From assembly GCA_000432895.1 (NCBI GenBank), contig FR889385.1, positions 8,068 to 14,863 of the forward strand: 6,796 bases of DNA. Reading direction: 5' to 3'. This DNA comes from Firmicutes bacterium CAG:449 (GTDB lineage Bacteria > Bacillota_I > Bacilli_A > RFN20 > CAG-449). This document shows, piece after piece, positions 1 through 6,531 of the stretch (its first letter is position 1; each line of letters starts with the position of its first letter). A program made the translations under genes and the position numbers. Under the pieces are notes generated by a model. It did no database searches, was not told the origin of the DNA, and saw nothing but the letters and a program-made list of their open reading frames with translations.

Positions 1-92
1 AAGCAAAATCTCTACAAACCTGCTATATGTATTGTTATAACGATAATGAATTTGATGAGTTCTCTAAAGCTTTAGAAAAATATGATATTTAA
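1..92 (+). CDS. C-terminal end of an unidentified protein (partial, truncated by window edge)
   Basis: An open frame enters from the left edge (first full codon at position 3) and ends at TAA 90-92, giving 29 residues that finish EFSKALEKYDI. The other two forward frames are interrupted by stops, and this one has a plausible coding composition (Tyr, Asn, Asp, Glu and an amphipathic last helix). The pattern of aromatic residues, then YN, then an acidic stretch and a closing 'AL' helix vaguely resembles the tail of class-V PLP-dependent aminotransferases/cysteine desulfurases, but 29 residues are far too few to claim this. It lies 273 bp upstream of hsdR, with a possible terminator between, so it is probably a separate transcription unit. 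Confidence 0.5.
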   Translation, partial: AKSLQTCYMYCYNDNEFDEFSKALEKYDI

Positions 93-160
93 TTTATTGA
101 AATTATAATTGTATAAAAAAATATTAAAATTAAATAATTGTTTTATAAAAAAACTCAATA

Positions 161-203
161 GTTTGATATAAAGAAAATAATGTATCAAACATTTTTCATT
201 TTT
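161..203 (+). terminator. Possible intrinsic terminator of the upstream gene
   Basis: GTTTGATA at 161-168 is the exact inverse complement of TATCAAAC at 183-190. In RNA the stem can extend by a G-U pair and an A-U pair (169/182 and 170/181), closing a 10-nt A-rich loop. It is followed by a T-rich tail (ATTTTTCATTTTT, 191-203). The stem has few G-C pairs, so termination would be weak. It could instead be an operator. Its position 70 bp after the upstream stop and about 90 bp before the hsdR promoter fits a gene-end signal. Confidence 0.4.
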
Positions 204-255
204 GAAATTATTGGTGCGATTTTTGTTTTACGTGATTCGAAAATATAAGATTTTT

Positions 256-284
256 TTGGGAAAAAGTAAGGATTTATATATAAT
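256..284 (+). promoter_or_regulatory. Candidate sigma70-type promoter for hsdR
   Basis: A perfect -10 hexamer TATAAT lies at 279-284. Seventeen bases upstream is TTGGGA (256-261), which matches the -35 consensus TTGACA at 4 of 6 positions. Transcription would start near 291, leaving a leader of about 75 nt before the hsdR ATG. AT-rich DNA makes chance TATAAT words common, so the support is the spacing and the position rather than the hexamer alone. Confidence 0.45.
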
Positions 285-298
285 TATTTAGAAACTAC

Positions 299-344
299 AT
301 TGCAATTTTATTAAAAAAACAATACAATTTAAGTAAATTGCAAT
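299..344. repeat. Inverted repeat pair with ATTGCAAT palindromes in the hsdR leader
   Basis: ATTGCAATTT (299-308) and AAATTGCAAT (335-344) are exact inverse complements with a 26-bp spacer. Each arm contains the self-palindromic octamer ATTGCAAT, so the centres of the two octamers are 38 bp apart. The pair lies just downstream of the predicted hsdR transcription start and 9 bp before the Shine-Dalgarno GGAGG (354-358). It could act as two operator half-sites for a dimeric repressor, or as a 10-bp mRNA hairpin near the ribosome binding site. The right arm also overlaps a word (329-343) that matches the repeats before the half-S gene at 13 of 15 positions. Confidence 0.5.
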
Positions 345-365
345 AACATCAACGGAGGGGGTAAA

Positions 366-3176
366 ATGCATAATGCTGATTACACTACTGAATATGAAGT
401 GGAAAATAAATTTATTGATATAATTAAAAGAAACTGGTACACTTTTTCACCTATTTCATCATATGAAGATTTAGTTCTAAATTTTAGAAATAAATTAAAT
501 CAACTTAATAAAGATATTCTTGGTGATGAAAAACTTTCAAATACTGAATTTAAAGAAATTTTAATTTACCTTGAAAGCAAAAATATATTCGATGCATCAC
601 AATTGATAAGAGAAAATGCTGGAAAAGGAAAAATTGACATAATTAAAAGAAATGGAAATCCTTTGTATTTAAAACTTGTAGATCTGAAAAATATAGAGAA
701 CAATCGTTTTGAAGTTGCACATCAAATAAAAACAGTAGGAGAGTATTCTGGACGTTTTGATGTAACATTGCTAATTAATGGCCTACCATTTGTTCAAATA
801 GAATTAAAAAAGCCAGGAGTAGAAATTAATCAAGCGTTTAATCAAGTTTTAAGATATAAGCGTGATGGAAATTATAGAGGCTTATTTAATTTCATTCAAT
901 TGTTTGTTATTTCAAACGAACAGCATACAAGATATTTTTGTAATAATGATGTACAAATTTATAAGAGCAATTGTTTTGTTTGGACAAACTTACAAAATGA
1001 AGCTATTAATCTTTTATATGATTTTGAAGAGAATTTTTTATTTTGTCCATTCTTATTTAGAATGGTTTTTGATTATATGATTGATAGTGCCTCTCAAAGA
1101 AAACTATTTATAATGAGACCATATCAGGTTTATGCATTTGAAGCATTAAAAGAAAGATGCTTGAAAGAAGAAAAAAATGGATATTGTTTCCACTCTACTG
1201 GATCAGGTAAAACATTAACTTCATTTAAGTTTGCATTTGAAATGAGTAAACGTCCTGAAATTGATAAAGTTTTCTTCTTAGTTGATAGAAACGACCTTGA
1301 CGATAAAACTGTAGATGATTTCAGTTCATATATGTCTTCATCAACTGATGAATTTACTAATATTAAAAAAACCGACGATTTGATTAAGAAAATAAAAAGT
1401 AATGATAAGCTAATCATTTCAACAATAAACAAAATGTCAAATGCTTTAAAAGGAAGACATATTGATGACCTTAAAGCATATAAAGATAAAAAAATCATTT
1501 TCATGTTTGATGAATGTCATAGATCTCAAGCTGGTGAAATGAGAAAAACTATCGACAAGTATTTTACTAACGCTTTATTTTATGGGTTCACAGGAACTCC
1601 TATTTTTGATGAAAATGATGAGGTTACTGAGAATACAAAATTGACAGCTTTATATTTTGGTAAGCCAGTTCACACCTATACTTTAAAAGAAGCAATTGGC
1701 GATAGAAATGTACTACCTTTATGCATTGATTATGTAAAGACAGTTAAGATGAATGACCAACTATTCCTTTTAGATAAAGAAGTAAAAGGAATTGATTATG
1801 ATGAAGCATTACTTGATGATAGAAGATGCAAAGTAGTTGCAGATGATATATTAGGGCATTATGAATCTAAAACCTCTGGAAAGCGTTATAATGCTATTTT
1901 AGCGTGCCAATCTATAGCTCTTTTAATTAAGTATTATAAATTACTTTTACAAAACAAACAAAATATTAAAATTGCTGCTATTTATTCTTATGATCCAAAT
2001 GAAGATTGTAAAGAAGGCGATAGTCCGGTTATTGCGAAGGATGAACTTGCTAAAATTATTGATGAATATGATAAAAGACCAGAAAATAATGCAAACTTCA
2101 CCTTAAATACGTACAAAGCTTATGAAAGAGATGTGATAAGCAATTTTAGAAATAAAAACATTGATATTTTACTTGTTGTTGATAAATGCCTTACTGGTAT
2201 GGACTTTGTTAGATGTAACACATTGTACTTAGATAAATCAATGAAAATGCATGGATTAATTCAAGCAATTTCAAGAACCATCCGTACAAATGATGAGCAA
2301 AAAATTTGTGGTAATGTAATATGTTATCAAACATCAAGAAAAACAATGGATGACGCATTGGCTCATTTTAATAATGATGAAGATGTATATAATGACGTTA
2401 CTTTAAAACCTCTTGAAGACCTTGTTAATGAATTGAATGCAAAATATGCTGAATGTAAAGGTAAGAAAAGACTTGCATCTTCAAAATCAGAAAAAGATCA
2501 GTTAGAATTTGTTAATTCATTTAGAGAATTGATGCATATTTATAATCAAATTATTAATTATGTTGATTTTGACATTGAAAAGACAGAGATGGATATGAAA
2601 ACATATTTTGAACTTCAAGGTTTATATAAAGATATTTACAACCAAATTAAACCAGTTGCTCATAAAGAATCTATCCTTGATGATATTGATTTTGAAATCC
2701 AGCTTTTAGGAAGAACTAAGGTTAATTTTGATTATCTTGTTGAACTTCTAATAAGATATCGTGATGAAAAAGGCGATAAGAAAAAAACTAGAAGTAAAGT
2801 TAATAAGGTTGTAATGGAAATCAATGACAAATCTAAGAGAGAATTAGTAATGAGGTTTGTTAATCACTTCATGGATGAAGATATTGATGGTTTGTATAAA
2901 GATCCAATAGTAGAATATGAAAACTTTATTAATAATGAGAAGGATAAGGAATTACAAGCAATTGCTGACCAATTCTCTATTGATAAGGAAAGTTTGATAA
3001 AAATAAGTGATGATTATTCTTTTTATCAAGATGATATTGGTCTAAATAGAGATGTTACTACGCTTTTAAGCTCAAATAATGATATAGATATAACTAAGAG
3101 AATTTCAATTATTACTCAACTTCCAGGAATGATTAAAGGCTTCTTTGATAAATTCAATGATATAACAATTTATTAA
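366..3176 (+). CDS. hsdR: Type I restriction enzyme R subunit (HsdR): DNA translocase and endonuclease
   Basis: HsdR, 936 aa, joins the HsdM-HsdS methyltransferase to cut unmethylated foreign DNA after ATP-driven translocation. The N-terminal PD-(D/E)xK nuclease is visible as D132, then E146-L-K148, followed by the Type I QxxxY motif at Q160/Y164. The D-to-E and E-to-Q spacings equal those known for EcoR124I. The SF2 helicase motor follows: Walker A TGSGKT at 278-283, motif Ia around LVDRNDLDD (305-312), DECH box 382-385, motif III GFTGTP 407-412, motif V TGMDF 610-614 and motif VI QAISRTIR 633-640. Roughly residues 720-936 are a charged helical C-terminal region, the part that docks on the methyltransferase in this family. 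Length is slightly short of EcoR124I HsdR (about 1,040 aa), with no motif missing. The ATG is set by GGAGG at 354-358, 7 nt upstream. It appears intact and active. It is first in the locus and separated from hsdM by its own intergenic promoter region. Confidence 0.96.
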   Translation: MHNADYTTEYEVENKFIDIIKRNWYTFSPISSYEDLVLNFRNKLNQLNKDILGDEKLSNTEFKEILIYLESKNIFDASQLIRENAGKGKIDIIKRNGNPLYLKLVDLKNIENNRFEVAHQIKTVGEYSGRFDVTLLINGLPFVQIELKKPGVEINQAFNQVLRYKRDGNYRGLFNFIQLFVISNEQHTRYFCNNDVQIYKSNCFVWTNLQNEAINLLYDFEENFLFCPFLFRMVFDYMIDSASQRKLFIMRPYQVYAFEALKERCLKEEKNGYCFHSTGSGKTLTSFKFAFEMSKRPEIDKVFFLVDRNDLDDKTVDDFSSYMSSSTDEFTNIKKTDDLIKKIKSNDKLIISTINKMSNALKGRHIDDLKAYKDKKIIFMFDECHRSQAGEMRKTIDKYFTNALFYGFTGTPIFDENDEVTENTKLTALYFGKPVHTYTLKEAIGDRNVLPLCIDYVKTVKMNDQLFLLDKEVKGIDYDEALLDDRRCKVVADDILGHYESKTSGKRYNAILACQSIALLIKYYKLLLQNKQNIKIAAIYSYDPNEDCKEGDSPVIAKDELAKIIDEYDKRPENNANFTLNTYKAYERDVISNFRNKNIDILLVVDKCLTGMDFVRCNTLYLDKSMKMHGLIQAISRTIRTNDEQKICGNVICYQTSRKTMDDALAHFNNDEDVYNDVTLKPLEDLVNELNAKYAECKGKKRLASSKSEKDQLEFVNSFRELMHIYNQIINYVDFDIEKTEMDMKTYFELQGLYKDIYNQIKPVAHKESILDDIDFEIQLLGRTKVNFDYLVELLIRYRDEKGDKKKTRSKVNKVVMEINDKSKRELVMRFVNHFMDEDIDGLYKDPIVEYENFINNEKDKELQAIADQFSIDKESLIKISDDYSFYQDDIGLNRDVTTLLSSNNDIDITKRISIITQLPGMIKGFFDKFNDITIY

Positions 3177-3185
3177 AACTTTGAA

Positions 3186-3201
3186 ATTTATGTAAATTAC
3201 A
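3186..3201 (+). repeat. 16-bp direct repeat, copy 1: palindromic operator-like site upstream of the -35 box
   Basis: ATTTATGTAAATTACA occurs here and again exactly at 3233-3248. Its core TGTAA-A-TTACA is an odd palindrome (5-bp arms around one base). In this copy the symmetry extends to 15 bp, TATGTAAATTACATA at 3189-3203. It ends 2 bp before the TTGACA box. An exact repeated palindrome at such a position is typical of a transcription-factor binding site; the factor is unknown. Confidence 0.65.
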
Positions 3202-3203
3202 TA

Positions 3204-3232
3204 TTGACAAAATAAATATTTAGAAGTATGAT
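3204..3232 (+). promoter_or_regulatory. Strong sigma70-type promoter for the half-S / hsdM / hsdS unit
   Basis: A perfect -35 TTGACA (3204-3209) is followed after an ideal 17-bp spacer by TATGAT (3227-3232), a 5-of-6 match to TATAAT. Start of transcription is expected around 3239, about 26 nt before the ATG at 3265. The promoter sits exactly between two identical 16-bp repeats, one just upstream of the -35 and one beginning right after the -10 and covering the predicted start. This gives the specificity and modification genes a start separate from hsdR. Confidence 0.8.
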
Positions 3233-3248
3233 ATTTATGTAAATTACA
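3233..3248 (+). repeat. 16-bp direct repeat, copy 2: palindromic operator-like site over the transcription start
   Basis: Second exact copy of ATTTATGTAAATTACA, with core palindrome TGTAAATTACA at 3238-3248. The centres of the two palindromes are 47 bp apart. It begins at the base after the -10 box and its end overlaps the first base of the AAGGAGG Shine-Dalgarno sequence (3248-3254). A protein bound here would block both transcription start and, in RNA, the area next to the ribosome binding site. Paired sites on both sides of a promoter are a common repression layout; that is inference here. Confidence 0.65.
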
Positions 3249-3264
3249 AGGAGGAGATTACAAA

Positions 3265-3861
3265 ATGTTTCTTGAAGAAATAGCAGATATAACTCAAGGC
3301 AGCATTCTTACTAGAATAAAAGATACTAGAGGAACGGCTTTTAAAGCATTTACAATGCAACAGTTAAGCTATTATATTAATGCCAGTGATACACCAGGAT
3401 TATTCAATGAAATTGTAGTTAATAATGATAAAATTGGAAATCTATGTATTGCTAAAGAAAATGATATTTTAGTTGGACTCGCATCTGGTAAAGCAATGAA
3501 GGTATCTAAAGAAGATGATGGTTGCGTTGTTTTATCCAATTTCATTAGGATTAGATTAAAAGATATTGAAAAATTTGATCCTGACTTTATATGCTGGATA
3601 TTCAATGAAAATATAGATACTCAAAAATACTTTGCGTCACAAACACAAGGTTCAGCAAGAGTATCAATTATTCCTTTATCTTTTATTAAATGCTTAAATG
3701 TAGATTTGATACCATTCGAACAACAAAAGAAAATAGGAAGAATTTATCAGTTGCAAAAAGAAAAAGTTAAATTAGTATTAAAGAAAGAAAAGATAAAATC
3801 CGCAATAATAGGAAAAGAATTATTTGAAATTTATAAGAATCATAACATGGAGGAAAAATAA
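3265..3861 (+). CDS. Stand-alone half-size specificity subunit (single-TRD HsdS-like protein)
   Basis: A 198-aa protein with one target-recognition domain (about residues 1-150) instead of the two in a normal HsdS of about 360-450 aa. It starts directly at a typical TRD opening (FLEEIADITQGSILTR, residues 2-17). It ends the TRD with the family signature QTQGSARVSIIPLSFIKCLNVDLIP followed by EQQKKI (residues about 126-157), then a Lys/Glu-rich helix to about residue 192 that matches the conserved spacer helix. AAGGAGG at 3248-3254 lies 10 nt before the ATG, and a strong promoter precedes it, so it looks like a deliberate gene and not a decayed hsdS. Stop and the hsdM start are 2 bp apart, with the hsdM ribosome site inside this gene, so the two are probably translationally coupled. 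Known single-TRD HsdS truncations (EcoDXXI, EcoR124I) can dimerise and specify palindromic bipartite targets. This protein could do the same, or instead modulate the complex. Which it does is not shown by the sequence. Confidence 0.85.
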   Translation: MFLEEIADITQGSILTRIKDTRGTAFKAFTMQQLSYYINASDTPGLFNEIVVNNDKIGNLCIAKENDILVGLASGKAMKVSKEDDGCVVLSNFIRIRLKDIEKFDPDFICWIFNENIDTQKYFASQTQGSARVSIIPLSFIKCLNVDLIPFEQQKKIGRIYQLQKEKVKLVLKKEKIKSAIIGKELFEIYKNHNMEEK

Positions 3862-3863
3862 AA

Positions 3864-5429
3864 ATGAGTAACGTTGAAATTGAAATTACACAAAAAAGAG
3901 AATTACATACCAAACTATGGAAAATGGCTAATTCTCTAAGAGGCAACATGGATGCCAATGAATTTAAGGATTATATTTTAGGTTTGATTTTCTATCGATA
4001 CATCTGTGAACATGAGGAAAGTGAATTTAAAGATAAACTTCATATAGGAATTGAAGAATTATATAAAACTAATCCAGCACAATGTCGTGATATAGCTATT
4101 TTAAATTTAGGATTAGGCTATTTTATTGAACCACAATATCTTTTTGATAGAATGGTTGAAACAATTAAAACTGGCGATTTTGAACTTGAAATTTTAAGTA
4201 ATGCTTTTAAAGCATATTCAAATTCTACAAAGGGACAAGAGAGCGAAGAACAATTGTCAAAATTGTTTAATGATGTTAATTTGACATCAGATAAATTAGG
4301 CTCAACTTATAAAGAAAAAGGTGAACTAATTGGAAAATTAATCATTGCAATTGATGAAATTAATTTTGATTTCATGAATAGTAAAATTGATTTATTAGGT
4401 GATGCTTATGAATATCTTATCGGACAATTTGCAGCATCTGCTGGTAAAAAAGCTGGAGAATTCTATACACCACAACAAGTTTCAAAATTATTAAGTATGA
4501 TTGTTACTAAAGATTTAACTGATGTAAAGTGTATAAGCGACCCTGCATGTGGTTCAGGTTCATTATTAATTCAAGTTGCTGATAGATTAAAAGAAAAAGA
4601 TGGTAAATTCATTCACATTTATGGTCAAGAATTGAATACTACAACTTGTAACTTAGCAAGAATGAATATGCTTGTTCATAAGGTTGATTTTAATAAATTT
4701 ACTATTCATCAAGGTGATACATTAAAAGCACCAAGTGCTGACCAAAGAGAATATGGAAAGATGGATATTGTTGTAGCTAATCCACCATTTAGTGCAAACT
4801 GGGATCCAAATTCAACTATGGAAAAGGATGATAGATTTAGTGGAGCAGGAAAATTAGCACCAAAATCTTATGCTGATTATGCATTTGTTGAACACATGGT
4901 TAATAGCTTAAGTGCAAATGGATGTATGGCAGTTGTTTTACCTCATGGACCATTATTTAGAGGTAATGCAGAAGGTGTTATAAGACAATATTTAGTTGAA
5001 ACAAGAAATTATCTTGATACTGTTATTGGCTTGCCTGAAAATTTATTCTATGGTACAACAATTGCAGCATGTATTTGTGTATTTAAGAAAAATAAAACTG
5101 ATAGAAATGTTTATTTTATTGATGCATCTAAATATTTTGAAAAAGGTAAAAATCAAAACATTTTAAGAGATGAAGACATCCAAAGAATAATGGATGCTTA
5201 TGCTTCAAAGAAAGATATTGATAAGTATGCTCATTTAGCTTCTATTGAAGAATTACAAGAAAATGAATTCAATCTGAATATTCCTCGTTATGTTGATACT
5301 TTTGAAGAAGAAGAGGAAATTGATTTAAATGAAGTGATGGCTGAATATCATCGTCTTGATGAAGAAGATAAAAAAATTACAGAAGAATTGAACAAATATT
5401 TAGAAGAATTAGGCTTACCAAAGTTTTAA
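3864..5429 (+). CDS. hsdM: Type I DNA N6-adenine methyltransferase M subunit (HsdM)
   Basis: HsdM, 521 aa, transfers a methyl group from S-adenosylmethionine to adenine N6 in the target chosen by HsdS. Two HsdM flank one HsdS. The N-terminal helical HsdM_N domain spans about residues 10-165. The catalytic domain then shows GEFYTP (198-203, motif X-like), the SAM-binding motif DPACGSG (226-232), GQE (254-256), GDTL (284-287) and the catalytic motif NPPF (306-309). The order X-I-IV is that of gamma-type N6 methyltransferases. A very acidic, probably coiled C-terminal tail follows (about 470-515). The length is almost the same as EcoR124I HsdM, so a Type IC-like family is likely. The start is supported by GGAGG at 3849-3853, 10 nt upstream, within the end of the half-S gene. 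No motif is damaged. Confidence 0.97.
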   Translation: MSNVEIEITQKRELHTKLWKMANSLRGNMDANEFKDYILGLIFYRYICEHEESEFKDKLHIGIEELYKTNPAQCRDIAILNLGLGYFIEPQYLFDRMVETIKTGDFELEILSNAFKAYSNSTKGQESEEQLSKLFNDVNLTSDKLGSTYKEKGELIGKLIIAIDEINFDFMNSKIDLLGDAYEYLIGQFAASAGKKAGEFYTPQQVSKLLSMIVTKDLTDVKCISDPACGSGSLLIQVADRLKEKDGKFIHIYGQELNTTTCNLARMNMLVHKVDFNKFTIHQGDTLKAPSADQREYGKMDIVVANPPFSANWDPNSTMEKDDRFSGAGKLAPKSYADYAFVEHMVNSLSANGCMAVVLPHGPLFRGNAEGVIRQYLVETRNYLDTVIGLPENLFYGTTIAACICVFKKNKTDRNVYFIDASKYFEKGKNQNILRDEDIQRIMDAYASKKDIDKYAHLASIEELQENEFNLNIPRYVDTFEEEEEIDLNEVMAEYHRLDEEDKKITEELNKYLEELGLPKF

Positions 5430-5445
5430 GAGGAGGGTTATTATA

Positions 5446-6531
5446 ATGTCAGAAAATAACGAAATTAAGGAGCCCTTAAATAAAAACTATAAGGTACCGA
5501 AATTAAGATTTCCAGAGTTTAATGATGAATGGAATAATTTAAGATTAGGAGATATTTTGAAAATACAAAACGGAAAAGATCAAAAAGAAATTGAAATATC
5601 ATCTGGTATATATAAAATTTATGGAACTGGTGGAGTTATTGGTTATACAAATAATTTTCTTTATAACAAAGAATCAGTTGGTATTGGAAGGAAAGGTACG
5701 ATTAATAGACCATTTTATTTCAATGAACCTTTTTGGACTGTTGATACTTTATTTTGGAGCAAAATAAAAGAAAAGAATTTTCCAAAATTTATTTACTATT
5801 TGTTTTTTACAATAGATTGGAATAAATTAAATCAATCAACGGGAGTTCCTAGTTTAACAAGTCACGTTATAGAACACCAAAAAATAGTTATTCCTAAATT
5901 AGATGAGCAAAAGAAAATTGCCATGTTTTTCACAATAATTGATAAAAAAATCGATGTAATCAATTCTAAATTATCTATCCTTAAAAAGTATAAAGAAGGA
6001 TTCACAAAAAGACTGACAAAAACTTTAAATACTGATGAAATTGCATTATCAAATATCTGCTCTATAACTACAGGAAAAATGGATGCTAATGCGATGAATC
6101 CAGAGGGAAAATATAAGTTCTTTACTTGTTCTCGTGAAGATTATTTTATAGATACTTATGCATTTGATTGTGAAGCTTTGCTAGTATCTGGAAATGGTGA
6201 AGTAGGTTTAACTAAATATTACAATGGTAAATTTAATGCATATCAAAGAACGTATGTGCTTTACAATTTGAAAAAAAATGCTAAATTTATTAAATTATTT
6301 ATTGATTTACAAATTAATACTATAATTAGAAAAGAAACAAATAAAGGTGCTATGCCATATATAAGATTAACTACATTTAATAAAATTATGATTCCTAATA
6401 TTGATCCATCATTAGAATATTTAATTTCAATAACAATTGATAAAATAGATAAAAAAATAGAACTCCTACAAAACCACGCAAGAGTTCTAAATAATATTAA
6501 AAATAATTTATTAGGTTCTTTATTTATATAA
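5446..6531 (+). CDS. hsdS: Type I specificity subunit (HsdS) with two TRDs
   Basis: HsdS, 361 aa, sets the bipartite DNA target of the methyltransferase and nuclease. The leader carries the common motif VPKLRFPEFNDEW (17-29). TRD1 spans about 30-148 and contains YGTGGVIGY (59-67), IGRKGTI (80-86) and FWTVDTLFW (96-104). The first conserved helix starts at IPKLDEQKKIAMFF (149-162) and runs to about 190. TRD2 spans about 198-314, with GKYKFFTCS (221-229), SGNGEVG (248-254) and GKFNAYQRTYVL (261-272). A shorter, less typical second helix region runs 316-361 and lacks the EQKKIA signature. AGGAGGG at 5431-5437 lies 8 nt before the ATG, and the gene is 16 bp after hsdM, so it is in the same operon. 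Both TRD types are recognisable families, but their base specificities cannot be read from sequence alone. The 3' end overlaps a convergent hsdS by 8 bp. Confidence 0.95.
   Translation: MSENNEIKEPLNKNYKVPKLRFPEFNDEWNNLRLGDILKIQNGKDQKEIEISSGIYKIYGTGGVIGYTNNFLYNKESVGIGRKGTINRPFYFNEPFWTVDTLFWSKIKEKNFPKFIYYLFFTIDWNKLNQSTGVPSLTSHVIEHQKIVIPKLDEQKKIAMFFTIIDKKIDVINSKLSILKKYKEGFTKRLTKTLNTDEIALSNICSITTGKMDANAMNPEGKYKFFTCSREDYFIDTYAFDCEALLVSGNGEVGLTKYYNGKFNAYQRTYVLYNLKKNAKFIKLFIDLQINTIIRKETNKGAMPYIRLTTFNKIMIPNIDPSLEYLISITIDKIDKKIELLQNHARVLNNIKNNLLGSLFI
6458..6489 (+). other. Perfect 8-bp stem-loop inside the 3' end of hsdS
   Basis: TAGAACTC (6458-6465) and GAGTTCTA (6482-6489) are exact inverse complements separated by 16 bases. 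The hairpin lies within the codons for residues about 338-348 of HsdS, about 40 bp before the stop. It has no clean T-run after it (the following bases are mixed A/T), so it is not a standard intrinsic terminator. It may affect mRNA stability at the convergent gene end or may be chance. Confidence 0.3.

Noticed and set aside
862..1080. Short + strand open frame of 72 codons overlapping hsdR in another frame
   Set aside because: Hydrophobic low-complexity translation, fully inside the hsdR nuclease-to-helicase linker, with no Shine-Dalgarno sequence.
1130..1504. Open frame of 124 codons on the minus strand inside hsdR
   Set aside because: It lies antisense to the helicase motifs of hsdR, which must be coding on the + strand. 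Its Ser/Leu/Phe-rich translation is what antisense AT-rich coding DNA produces, and there is no ribosome site before it.
3189..3203. TATGTAAATTACATA as an intrinsic terminator of hsdR
   Set aside because: No G-C rich stem and no T-run follows. The same core is repeated at 3238-3248 around a promoter, which fits an operator better.
3265..3861. Half-S gene as a pseudogene fragment of a full hsdS
   Set aside because: It has a strong promoter, a good ribosome site, an intact frame, a TRD plus closing helix at natural boundaries, and coupling to hsdM. The 88 bp upstream contain no hsdS remnant.
3372..3958. Two minus-strand open frames (77 and 63 codons) across the half-S gene and the start of hsdM
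   Set aside because: Both are antisense to genes with clear family motifs and show no start signals or recognisable content.
6271..6278. A8 run in hsdS as a slipped-strand phase-variation tract
   Set aside because: Runs of 7-8 A are frequent in this AT-rich DNA (several others in hsdR and hsdS), and this one is no longer than expected. The gene is in frame.
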